Origin: JAJDAT01 sp964570665
GTDB taxonomy: Bacteria > Nitrospinota > Nitrospinia > Nitrospinales > JAJDAT01
Assembly: GCA_964570665.1 (NCBI GenBank)
Contig: CAZMZH010000013.1
Coordinates: forward strand, 49,798 to 113,797
DNA: 64,000 nucleotides
Direction: 5' to 3'
Of this stretch, positions 35,412 through 44,013 are shown piece after piece (position 1 is the first letter of the stretch; every line of letters begins with the position of its first letter). The notes under the pieces were generated by a model. That model ran no database searches. It saw only the letters and a list, made by a program, of their open reading frames with translations, and was not told the origin of the DNA. The translations under genes and the position numbers were made by a program.

Positions 35412-36644
35412 ATGTCTTTAGTCAGCGCATTATTCACTGGAGTAACAGGATTGTCCGGACAATCGCAAGCTTTGGAAGTAATAGGTGATAATATTTCCAA
35501 TGTTAACACGGTGGGTTTTAAATCGAGTCGCCCGGTATTTGGCGATATTTTGAGCACCATTTTAAATAACGGTTCGACGAATAGTCAAATTGGTCGAGGC
35601 TCGCAGTTGAGCGGCGTTATTCAATCGTTTAACCAGGGTTCTTTTGAGTCTTCGGATAACGCTCTGGATTTAGCTATTGATGGGTCCGGTTTTTTTGTGG
35701 TTTCTCAAAACGGCGGAGACTTTTTTTCTAGAGCGGGTCAATTTAGACTGAATGACAATGGTTTGGTTCAAAATATAACGGGACAAGTACTGCAAGGTAA
35801 TCAAATCACCAACGGAGTTACTTCCGCTACTCGTTCTGATGTTGATTTAGCGGGCGTACAATCCGCGCCTCAAGCTTCCACTGCTTTTACCTTGGGAGCA
35901 AATTTGAACGCGGCAGCTTCTTCGGGAACAACATTTACTTCTCCTGTCTCAACTTTTAATTCTTTGGGTACACAAAACGTATTGAGCATTACTTTTACAA
36001 AAGTAGCGGGCTCTAATCAACATAGTTACGCGATTCTTCCATCCACCGGAACCATTACCGCGGGAGCCTCTGGAACGGTGACTTTTGATACTAGCGGTCA
36101 ATTATCTTTAGTAAATGGAGCGGCGGTAGCCGATCAAACCATCTCTTTAACTTTTACAGGAGATCCCGCCGCAGCTGACCAAACTCTTACTTGGGATTTA
36201 GCAGGCGCTTCAGGGACAAACGGTAAACTTACAGGATTTGCCGCATCATCAAATAACAATTCTGTGGTTCAGGACGGATTCTCGACAGGTACTCTGGTGG
36301 GATTAAGCGTAAATGGAACGGGTATTATTCAAGGACTATTTAACAATGGTCAAACGGAAAATTTATTTGAAGTTGCCATGGCTGATTTTTTAGCTCCAAC
36401 GGGTTTAACTCGATCAGGGTCAAATTTATTTGCGGAATCTGCAGATTCAGGATCGCCAGTTTTTGGAACGGCAACCGCCGGCGGTTTTGGAGGTATCGTG
36501 GGCAGTTCTTTAGAATTATCCAACGTTGATTTGTCTGCGCAATTTGTTACTTTGATCCAAACTCAACAGGCCTTCCAAGCCGCAGCGCGAATCATTAACA
36601 CCACGGACGATTTGTTGACAGAAACGGTTAATTTAGTTAGATAA
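35412..36644 (+). CDS. flgE: flagellar hook protein
   Basis: 410 residues. N-terminal hook/rod motif GLSGQSQALEVIGDNISNVNTVGFK, a central beta domain with D1/D2-type insert (ALDLAIDGSGFFVVSQN, FSRAGQFRLN), and the C-terminal SLELSNVDLSAQFVTLIQTQQAFQAAARII motif. Size is close to the shorter class of FlgE. AAGGAG lies upstream; a strong terminator follows, so fliK-flgD-flgE ends here. Confidence 0.96.
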   Translation: MSLVSALFTGVTGLSGQSQALEVIGDNISNVNTVGFKSSRPVFGDILSTILNNGSTNSQIGRGSQLSGVIQSFNQGSFESSDNALDLAIDGSGFFVVSQNGGDFFSRAGQFRLNDNGLVQNITGQVLQGNQITNGVTSATRSDVDLAGVQSAPQASTAFTLGANLNAAASSGTTFTSPVSTFNSLGTQNVLSITFTKVAGSNQHSYAILPSTGTITAGASGTVTFDTSGQLSLVNGAAVADQTISLTFTGDPAAADQTLTWDLAGASGTNGKLTGFAASSNNNSVVQDGFSTGTLVGLSVNGTGIIQGLFNNGQTENLFEVAMADFLAPTGLTRSGSNLFAESADSGSPVFGTATAGGFGGIVGSSLELSNVDLSAQFVTLIQTQQAFQAAARIINTTDDLLTETVNLVR

Positions 36645-36658
36645 TAAATGATGATAGG

Positions 36659-36687
36659 GGGACTCGGATTACCGAGTCCCTTTTTTT
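36659..36687 (+). terminator. rho-independent terminator after flgE
   Basis: Stem GGGACTCGG (36659-36667) with CCGAGTCCC (36672-36680), loop ATTA, followed by seven T. Confidence 0.95.
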
Positions 36688-36741
36688 GTTTTTGTTTGAA
36701 TTCTTCTAGCGAAATTTGTTTAACTTTGTTAGATTGATTTT

Positions 36742-37647
36742 ATGGTTAACGAGCGTGTCGACGAAGTTAAATCCGCCACTGTTTTAAGATTTAACGATCT
36801 ATGGAAACGAAATGTTCAGGCCAATCTTCCCAAAATTGCCGCAAGCCCAGGCGTTCAAAATTTAAAAAATAAATTTAAAAAACTTCCCACGATTGTAGTT
36901 GGCGCCGGTCCTTCATTAGATAAAAATATTCAACATCTAGCGCGTATTCAAGAAAAAGCTCTCATTATTGCTGCAGATGCCGCGTTAAAACCTTTGCTAA
37001 GTCATGGTATAAAGCCACCTTTGGTAGTTTGTTTAGATCCGCAAGAAGACATTGCTAAGTTTTTTACGGGAGTTTCTCATGAAGGAATGACTTTAATTGC
37101 CCCGACGATTGTGCACCCTCGAATTCTTGATATTTGGGGAGGAGGAGTAGTTTTTTTTAACAAATATGCCCCGGATATACCTCTATTGACTGAAATCCAA
37201 AATGCTTTGCCTAAAGTTGGCGTTTTAACTCCTGGCGGAACGGTGCTTTCCATTGCTTATGATTTAGCTTTCCAATCGGGCGCCGATCCTATTATTTTTG
37301 TTGGACAGGATTTGTCTTATGAGAATAAAACAATTTATGCACGTGGGGGAGAAACAGGCAATCAAAATTGGGAGACTATTTGTAGAGATCAATCTGAGAA
37401 TATTGTTTACGAAACGGACATCCGAGGGCAAAAGCTTCCCACACTAAAATCAATGTCGGTTACAAAACAGTGGTTTCATTGGGCTTTTACAAACTGGAAG
37501 CGCAACGCTCGATTAACAGTTTACAATTGTAGTGAAGGGGGAATTTTAACGGATCATTGCCAATGGATTTCTTTACAAGAGGCAATCTATAAGTACTGTG
37601 TGAAGAAGGTCAATGCCAATTTAAGATTGAAAAAAGCCCTAAAATAA
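36742..37647 (+). CDS. motility-associated factor (MAF/DUF115) glycosyltransferase
   Basis: 301 residues with the MptE-like/DUF115 core: TIVVGAGPSLDKNIQHL, IIAADAALKPLLSHGIKPPLVVCLDPQ and FQSGADPIIFVGQDLSY. MAF proteins transfer nonulosonic acids or similar sugars to flagellin. Placement just after fliK-flgD-flgE, though behind a terminator, supports a flagellar role. It converges on the GT-C/TPR operon; 19 bases separate the two. No strong ribosome site. Confidence 0.85.
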   Translation: MVNERVDEVKSATVLRFNDLWKRNVQANLPKIAASPGVQNLKNKFKKLPTIVVGAGPSLDKNIQHLARIQEKALIIAADAALKPLLSHGIKPPLVVCLDPQEDIAKFFTGVSHEGMTLIAPTIVHPRILDIWGGGVVFFNKYAPDIPLLTEIQNALPKVGVLTPGGTVLSIAYDLAFQSGADPIIFVGQDLSYENKTIYARGGETGNQNWETICRDQSENIVYETDIRGQKLPTLKSMSVTKQWFHWAFTNWKRNARLTVYNCSEGGILTDHCQWISLQEAIYKYCVKKVNANLRLKKALK

Positions 37648-37666
37648 ATCGCAAGTATTTGTATTT

Positions 37667-39442
37667 TTACAAAATCCTCTCCAATTTTAAAAGCCTTATT
37701 ATTTGATCGATCCCAGGTTGTTTTGGATCTAAGTCAAAAGACCGTTTAAAATAAATTAAACCTTCCCGTTTGTTTCTTAAATAATAGTAATTGACGACTC
37801 CTAAGTTTCTAAAAGCTGTTGCGTAGTTTGGGTCAATTTCCACGGCTTTTTTTAAGAAATTGTTAGCCATTTTATAATTTTTTAAGGCTAAATAGGTTTC
37901 GCCTATCCTACCTATCGGTTCAGGAAGCTCGGAGGCCAAAATACTGGCTCTTGTAAAATGCACTAACGCTTCTTGAAATCTTCTTTGCTGATAATACAAC
38001 GATCCCAAATTGAATTGAGATTGGAAAAAGTTAGGGTCAAGTTTTATAGCATTTTCATAATAATAAATTGCTTTTTGTGGTCTTCCCGCGATGGTTTTTG
38101 CTCGCCCTAAATTAATCCAGGCTCTAGTTTTTTTAGGCGATTTTTTTAATGTGTCTATCCATAGAGTTTCTTCAGTTTTCCAAACTGAGTTTCTTTTGAT
38201 TGTTGTAAGGCAAAACAATATGACGCAAGCGATTAATAATAATGTTCTTCCAGTGCGAGCTGTTTGAAGACCGAAATTATAAATTAATTGGGAACCTAAT
38301 ATTGCAAAAATAAAAAAGAGACCAAATATCCCTAAATAGATTCTATGTTCGGCGGCTAAATCTAACAGAGTAATTATTGAAGAAGAAGGACTGATGACAA
38401 TATAAAACCAAAAAAGTCCAAAAAAATAAATTCTGAGATTTTTCTTAATTAAAAAAATCCATAATGGAACTATTATCAAAACAATTGAGATTGCTAGTTT
38501 TAGAGATAGAGTTCCAAAAGGAATATCTGGATCTATATTTAAATTAAAAGGCAGAAAAAACAATTTTAGATAGTAGAAAACAATGACCATAGGTTGACTA
38601 AGCATGTAATTTACTCTGCCAACTGAATCTCCTGCTGTTGAGGGGCCAATGAGGAACATCTCATCCGTTATTAATTTCCACATTAATAGCGATAAGAATA
38701 AAATTACGAAACCAAAAATTGGCCATAAGAATCTTTTTAAGGTTTGAATGGGTTTAGAATATAAGGGCAGTCCACAAAGCCAATATAAAAATACCGTAGC
38801 CGGAAGTGTAATCACGTTTTGTTTAAATGCAAAACCGATAAAAGCTAAAGTTCCAATTGTTAGAACTATGCTGAACCAGGCTAACGGTTTTTTGGGTTTT
38901 TGATTGTTTAAAAATTTTTGAAAGAGAAAGAAAGCCAATAAATATATTGTTGCCGCTAATAATCCCGAACGACTAACAATATAAACTACCGATTCAGTTT
39001 GAATTGGATGACATAAAAAACCAACACTGGCTAAGAATCCGGAAAAATTTGCTTTAGATTTTTTATTATTAGATGTTGAACCAAAATATCGGAAGGCTTC
39101 TAAAGTAATAAAAAAAACTAATATTGAATTTAGGATATGTACGATTAGGTTAAAAAGATGATAGCCAAAAGGATTTACCTTACCGAGCATAGCATTGATG
39201 GCTATAGTGACTCGAGTTAGGCTGCGTGAACGGTGTTCTTTAGATATAAACTCCCAAGTAATTATTTTTTCTGGGTTTTGGACGTTGACGTCATTTTTTA
39301 CGTATAAAACGCTATCAAATTGCAATGCATTATGAAGATGGTTTCCAAATACGATAATCCCTAATAGAACCAGCACACAACAGGTCTTAACTTTGGATAT
39401 AACCTCCAAAGAGCAAAAACTATTTTGGAGCGTCCTATTCAT
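37667..39442 (-). CDS. GT-C-like membrane protein with TPR repeats (TMTC-like), third of three
   Basis: 591 residues. About ten hydrophobic segments (1-390) followed by roughly five tetratricopeptide repeats (about 430-580). The membrane half has the family marks SRSGLLAATIYLLA and AAEHRIYLGIFGL found also in its two neighbours. In the first periplasmic loop the usual Asp-Asp motif reads FDSVLYVKND: the second Asp is Ser. TMTC proteins in animals are polyprenol-phosphate-mannose-dependent O-mannosyltransferases; the substrate here is unknown. Its start overlaps the upstream paralogue by 8 bases. Confidence 0.75.
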   Translation of the reverse strand: MNRTLQNSFCSLEVISKVKTCCVLVLLGIIVFGNHLHNALQFDSVLYVKNDVNVQNPEKIITWEFISKEHRSRSLTRVTIAINAMLGKVNPFGYHLFNLIVHILNSILVFFITLEAFRYFGSTSNNKKSKANFSGFLASVGFLCHPIQTESVVYIVSRSGLLAATIYLLAFFLFQKFLNNQKPKKPLAWFSIVLTIGTLAFIGFAFKQNVITLPATVFLYWLCGLPLYSKPIQTLKRFLWPIFGFVILFLSLLMWKLITDEMFLIGPSTAGDSVGRVNYMLSQPMVIVFYYLKLFFLPFNLNIDPDIPFGTLSLKLAISIVLIIVPLWIFLIKKNLRIYFFGLFWFYIVISPSSSIITLLDLAAEHRIYLGIFGLFFIFAILGSQLIYNFGLQTARTGRTLLLIACVILFCLTTIKRNSVWKTEETLWIDTLKKSPKKTRAWINLGRAKTIAGRPQKAIYYYENAIKLDPNFFQSQFNLGSLYYQQRRFQEALVHFTRASILASELPEPIGRIGETYLALKNYKMANNFLKKAVEIDPNYATAFRNLGVVNYYYLRNKREGLIYFKRSFDLDPKQPGIDQIIRLLKLERIL

Positions 39443-41384
39443 CTGTTTTACCTACAAGTTTTTGCAATGTTTTTAAAATTTTTGCTTTATCGCGATCAAA
39501 AGGTTTTAGAACTAGAAATTGTTTAATATTTTTAACAGCTAATTTATAGTTTCCAATTTTTGCATATAAGGTAGCTAAATTATTGTAGGTTTCCGCATGG
39601 TTCTTATCGATGGTTAAAGTTTTTAAAAATGCCTTTTCTGCCAATCGATACATTTCGTTTTCAAAAAAAACAACTCCCATATTATTTTGAGATGAAGAAT
39701 GTTTGGGATCAAGGCTAAGCGCTTTTTTATATTCTCTTATTGCATTGTCTCTCTGTTTTAAAGTTTTGTATGCGTTTCCAAGGGCGTAGTGAAATTTGAT
39801 ATTTTCTGGTTTTTTGGCAACTGCTTTTTTAAAATAGCTTAGGCTTTTTAGAGGATTGTTTAAACGAATTTGAGTTAACCCAGCGTTGTAAAAGATCAAT
39901 CCATCGTTTTCTCCATAAAAAATTGCAAGATCAAAATATTTTTTAGCTTGTAGGTAATCTTTTCTTTTAAAAAAAATATGTCCCAAGTTTAGATATGCGG
40001 ATCTATAGGCGGGGTTTATTTTTAAGGCTATTTTTAATTGTTTTTCAGCCATTTCATCCATTTCATTATTCAAATATGCCATGGACAAATTATTGTGAGC
40101 TAAAATTTTATTTGGAGATTTTTTAACTACGTCCTTCCAAATCGAAATTTCGTTTTTAAAGTCCAGGCAACGATTTGTTGTGAGCAAGGCCATTAGCAAT
40201 AGAGTCGATAAAAAAAGTAGTTTTCTGATTTTTAAATAACGAACTGTATTCAACCAAAGAGTCGCAAATACTAAATAAAAACCAATGGCTGGAAGATACA
40301 TTCTGTGTTCCGTCGCGATTTGCTTTAATGGAACAAAAGTAGACGTTGGAGCTAAAGTTAAAAATATCCAAATCAAACCAAACTTAGCAATTTTTGACTT
40401 CGTTTTTATGGCCAGAACCCAAATAGAAAATATGACTCCTATGGCGAAAATAAATCTAAAGTTAAAAAAGTCGTTTATTAAACGGATGTCTGGCTCAAAG
40501 TTAAGGTTGATGGGTAAAAATAACTTTAGGGCATAATAGTAAATTACAACTTCAAATTGAGTGAAGAAATAGGACAATCGATCTTGCCCAGAGGAAGGAT
40601 CTGTCGGTAAGGCAAATAAACCCACATTGGTATAGTGATTTTGTTTAATGGCCAGATAGATCAATAAACCAACTAAGAGAGGAAATGTTGAAAACAAAAG
40701 TTTTTTAAAATTCATGGAATCATGAAATATCCATAAATATGCAATTCCCATAATTGGCATAGTCACGACTATGGCTTTGCTTCCAAATCCCAAAAATAAA
40801 ATAGCCATCAAAATAGAGGGGAAAACAAGTAGATCTATTAGCGGGGACTTTATGTGAGAATTTTTTTTCCATCGAACAAAAGTTAGAGTAGCCGCCAAAT
40901 AAAAAAAAGTCGCTAATAACGAGGAGCGACTTGAAAGATAAACGACTGATTCAACGTTCAATGGATTTAAAATATGGATTAACGAAGCAATTAAAGGAAG
41001 AAATTTTAGTCGAGATTTTATCTCAAGAGCCTCTTTCTCCAAAAACTCCCAACTAAGGAGGAACAACAAAATTCCTGAGAAAATATGTAAGATTATATTG
41101 AATAAATGAAAACCAAAAGAATGAGTGTCTCCTAAGTGAAGATTTATGGCGAAGGTCAATAAAAGGAATGATCGACTTAAAACGCGCTCGATGCCTACTA
41201 TTTCTTGAAATTCGTTTAAGTTTTGGATGTAAGGATTATTTACAATTGCATGATCGTCGTCGTATAAAAAAGGAGCCGAAACTGATGAAACGAAAAGGCA
41301 AGTTCCAATTGCCGTCAAAACAAAGATGGAAAGTATAAACCTAGCATTTAAAGTAGGTTTATTAGTTTGGATCGAGAGATTCAT
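39435..41384 (-). CDS. GT-C-like membrane protein with TPR repeats (TMTC-like), second of three
   Basis: 649 residues, about ten membrane segments then about seven TPRs (about 430-630). The first loop carries YDDDHAIVNNPYIQNLNEF with an intact Asp-Asp pair, and the later loop has TEHRMYLPAIGFYLVF. As a GT-C fold protein it probably uses a lipid-linked sugar on the periplasmic side. Its ATG overlaps the stop of the upstream paralogue by one base (TAATG), and the downstream paralogue overlaps it, so the three are one operon. Confidence 0.78.
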   Translation of the reverse strand: MNLSIQTNKPTLNARFILSIFVLTAIGTCLFVSSVSAPFLYDDDHAIVNNPYIQNLNEFQEIVGIERVLSRSFLLLTFAINLHLGDTHSFGFHLFNIILHIFSGILLFLLSWEFLEKEALEIKSRLKFLPLIASLIHILNPLNVESVVYLSSRSSLLATFFYLAATLTFVRWKKNSHIKSPLIDLLVFPSILMAILFLGFGSKAIVVTMPIMGIAYLWIFHDSMNFKKLLFSTFPLLVGLLIYLAIKQNHYTNVGLFALPTDPSSGQDRLSYFFTQFEVVIYYYALKLFLPINLNFEPDIRLINDFFNFRFIFAIGVIFSIWVLAIKTKSKIAKFGLIWIFLTLAPTSTFVPLKQIATEHRMYLPAIGFYLVFATLWLNTVRYLKIRKLLFLSTLLLMALLTTNRCLDFKNEISIWKDVVKKSPNKILAHNNLSMAYLNNEMDEMAEKQLKIALKINPAYRSAYLNLGHIFFKRKDYLQAKKYFDLAIFYGENDGLIFYNAGLTQIRLNNPLKSLSYFKKAVAKKPENIKFHYALGNAYKTLKQRDNAIREYKKALSLDPKHSSSQNNMGVVFFENEMYRLAEKAFLKTLTIDKNHAETYNNLATLYAKIGNYKLAVKNIKQFLVLKPFDRDKAKILKTLQKLVGKTDE

Positions 41385-43675
41385 TATTTGCTTAATTCTT
41401 TAAGCCAAGATGAAACTTGAAGCCTTTCATTTGGATTTACGCTTAATTTTAAGGCTGTTTCAAATAAGTTTTTCGCTCGATTAGGTCGGTTTTCTTTTTT
41501 CCAGTACATTATCCCTAATTGAATGCGAATCGCGTTTAAATTTGGATTCTGGGCAAGTATGATTTCCAATTGTTCTATCGCTTCTTTGGTTTTGCCTTCT
41601 TGAGAAAGGGCTTTTGCCAGTAAAGTTCGAGCGTTAAGAATTTTTGGGTTTAAAGCCAGAGCGTTTTTAAAAGAATTGATAGCTTGATTGAGTTGGTTCA
41701 TTTGAGCGTAATTAATTCCCATGGAAACATAAGCATTTGGAAATGATTTTTTAACGTTTAAAAACTTTGAGAAAAATTGATTAGAACTTTCAAACTGCCC
41801 CATTTTTTGATAGACATATGCCAGGTTAAAAAGAGCGTTTTCAAATTCCGGATTGATTTTTAAACAGTATAGGAAGGCTTCTTTGGCCTTTTCTAATTTC
41901 CCCAATTTCATATTTGCAGTTCCGATATTGTAATGGGCTTTAAATGAGTTGGGGATTGATTTCAAGGCAATTTCTGATTGCCGAATTGAATCCTTAAACT
42001 GCCCCATTTTCCCGTAAACTTCGCCAAGGTTTAATCTGGCTAAAGCATAATCTTCGTCTTGGGCGATCATTGTTGAGCGAATTTCAATGGCCCTTAAATA
42101 ATTTTTTTCAGCTTCTTTTAATTTACCGATTTGGTTTTGGATTGATCCTAAGCCCAAAAAAGCTTGGTAATATTTTGGATTAAGTTCAATAGCTCGTTTA
42201 TATTCTTTTTCGGATAAACCCAATTTTTCTTTATCCATATAAATATTAGCTATGTTGTAATGGGTGGTCGCTAATAGGTCGGACAATTCGACGCTCTTTT
42301 TGAGATATTCCAATGCCAAATCAATATTATCTTTTTCATAGTAAGCTTTTCCAAGATTAGAATAGGGTCTACCAGAGTGAGGTGATTTTTTTATAGCGTC
42401 TTGCCAAAGATTGAATTCGCTAGTCCACACTTTATTTCTTTCCGCGGTTAAGACCGCGAAAGAAACCAATAAGAAGAACAAAAAACTATACCTTTTATTT
42501 TTAGGAATAGTTTGAACGGCCAAGGCGAATAGAGGACAAATTCCGAGGGTTACAGGAAGGTATAATCTGTGTTCTACCGCTAAATCGTTTAATGGCAGTA
42601 TGCTTGAAGTGGGCGCCAAAGTGAGGATAAACCAACCTGCACAAATTTTGCTCCATTTCCCCCCTTTTAAACCGGCAAATATAATGAGTCCCAAACCCAT
42701 TAAAGCGGCAAATATTATCGTGAGATCATTCTGCGGCGTAGTGAATGGATAACTTATATCCACATTTAAGTTTATGGGCCATAATAGAATTTTTAAATAA
42801 TAGAAAACGATGATTTTTATTTGAATGCAAAGGTAGCCCAAGGAGCCAAATACCTCCTTCCCTTTATCGTGAACGGGAATTTTGGAGACAAGAGCTAATA
42901 TCGAAATTAGCAAAAAAGCATAACCTAACAAAAAAGAAGGGCTAGTTAGTTTTTGATATAAATTAGGGTATTTTTTAGGGCAAATAAGAAATATAAAAAG
43001 TAAAATAAGCGCAACCGGAAAGGTAGCCGCTACAATTTTGGATGTAAGACTCAAATAAAAACATGCGCTAATAAAAAGTATTCGTATTGGGATGAATAAT
43101 TTATTTGTACTATTAGATTGAAAAAATTGAAGGAAATACAAAATTCCTAAAAGATAAAAAAATGTTAATAATTCAGACGATCGCGAAGATATATAGGTAA
43201 CCGATTCGGTAAGGGCAGGATGGATTGCAAATACAAATGACGAAACTAAAGCAAAGAAAGTTTCTCTTTCCTGGAATTCATGGGATATTTTAAAAGCTAA
43301 ACGGAGAACAAAAAAAACGAGTATGGTCGTAAAAATATGAAAAATTAAGTTTAATAAATGAAATCCCCATGGATTGTTTTTACCTAAAGTATTGTTTAAC
43401 GCCCACGTAAATAAAAGAGTTGGCCTGGCAGAAATGGAGTGATAAAGAGAAAGGTATAATTTTTCGTACCCACCCGGCTCATTTAAAGCATACATTTTGA
43501 CTCTTTTTTGGTATTCATCCAAATTTGAAACCCAGATTCTCTCGAGAGATTTTGAATCGTCAAATTGAAAAGATCCTTTTAAAGAATTAAAGTAGACTGT
43601 GGTAGTCGCAAAGATTAAAACTAAAACACAAAATAAAATTCGCTTAATTTGACTAAACTGAGGAAAATGGTTCAT
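41384..43675 (-). CDS. GT-C-like membrane protein with TPR repeats (TMTC-like), first of three
   Basis: 763 residues, the longest paralogue. About ten hydrophobic segments (1-420), with FDDSKSLERIWVSNLDEY in loop 1 (Asp-Asp intact) and VEHRLYLPVTLGICPLF further on, then about nine TPRs (about 440-745). Same fold as TMTC family O-mannosyltransferases, where membrane and TPR halves both contribute to substrate recognition. First gene of the three-gene leftward operon; divergent from the nucleotide-sugar genes. Confidence 0.78.
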   Translation of the reverse strand: MNHFPQFSQIKRILFCVLVLIFATTTVYFNSLKGSFQFDDSKSLERIWVSNLDEYQKRVKMYALNEPGGYEKLYLSLYHSISARPTLLFTWALNNTLGKNNPWGFHLLNLIFHIFTTILVFFVLRLAFKISHEFQERETFFALVSSFVFAIHPALTESVTYISSRSSELLTFFYLLGILYFLQFFQSNSTNKLFIPIRILFISACFYLSLTSKIVAATFPVALILLFIFLICPKKYPNLYQKLTSPSFLLGYAFLLISILALVSKIPVHDKGKEVFGSLGYLCIQIKIIVFYYLKILLWPINLNVDISYPFTTPQNDLTIIFAALMGLGLIIFAGLKGGKWSKICAGWFILTLAPTSSILPLNDLAVEHRLYLPVTLGICPLFALAVQTIPKNKRYSFLFFLLVSFAVLTAERNKVWTSEFNLWQDAIKKSPHSGRPYSNLGKAYYEKDNIDLALEYLKKSVELSDLLATTHYNIANIYMDKEKLGLSEKEYKRAIELNPKYYQAFLGLGSIQNQIGKLKEAEKNYLRAIEIRSTMIAQDEDYALARLNLGEVYGKMGQFKDSIRQSEIALKSIPNSFKAHYNIGTANMKLGKLEKAKEAFLYCLKINPEFENALFNLAYVYQKMGQFESSNQFFSKFLNVKKSFPNAYVSMGINYAQMNQLNQAINSFKNALALNPKILNARTLLAKALSQEGKTKEAIEQLEIILAQNPNLNAIRIQLGIMYWKKENRPNRAKNLFETALKLSVNPNERLQVSSWLKELSK

Positions 43676-44013
43676 TACTACCTATTAGAAATTTATCTTA
43701 ATTTTGGGTTTTAGATTTGTTGAACTTTGAAAATAGAAAGAAGAGTAAGAGGCAAGAGTTAGTTTAATATTTAAAAATGATAATTCAATTTATCTATTAA
43801 TGAGTGGAATTCCCATTATTTATTAATAATTAGCATTGGCGTTAGCAATTATTATAATACTTTTTTCGTTTAAAATTTTCTCAAAATATAGTTTAAAACA
43901 TTAGGTTGTTATTTTGCAAAGCAACATAGACTCTGGCGAAATTAAACGATAGCAAAATATAAATTATCGTATTATTCTTCTAATAAAATTTTCAATTCAA
44001 TCTTTCTCCTAAT
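43676..44013. other. divergent intergenic region between GT-C operon and sugar-modification genes
   Basis: 338 bases, very AT-rich. Holds the promoters of both divergent operons. One candidate control element is visible (43824-43858). No coding frame. Confidence 0.55.
43824..43858 (+). promoter_or_regulatory. candidate promoter overlapped by an inverted repeat
   Basis: Arms TAATAATT (43824-43831) and AATTATTA (43847-43854) form an inverted repeat. Overlapping it are a weak -35 TTAGCA (43830-43835) and -10 TATAAT (43853-43858) with 17-base spacing, pointing right. A repressor could bind there, but AT-rich DNA makes such matches cheap; the gene it would serve starts 155 bases away. Confidence 0.25.

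Noticed and set aside
37667..43675. Possible DNA-level repeat array in the three TPR-bearing genes
   Set aside because: Similarity is at the protein repeat (TPR) and paralogue level; I saw no long identical DNA repeats.
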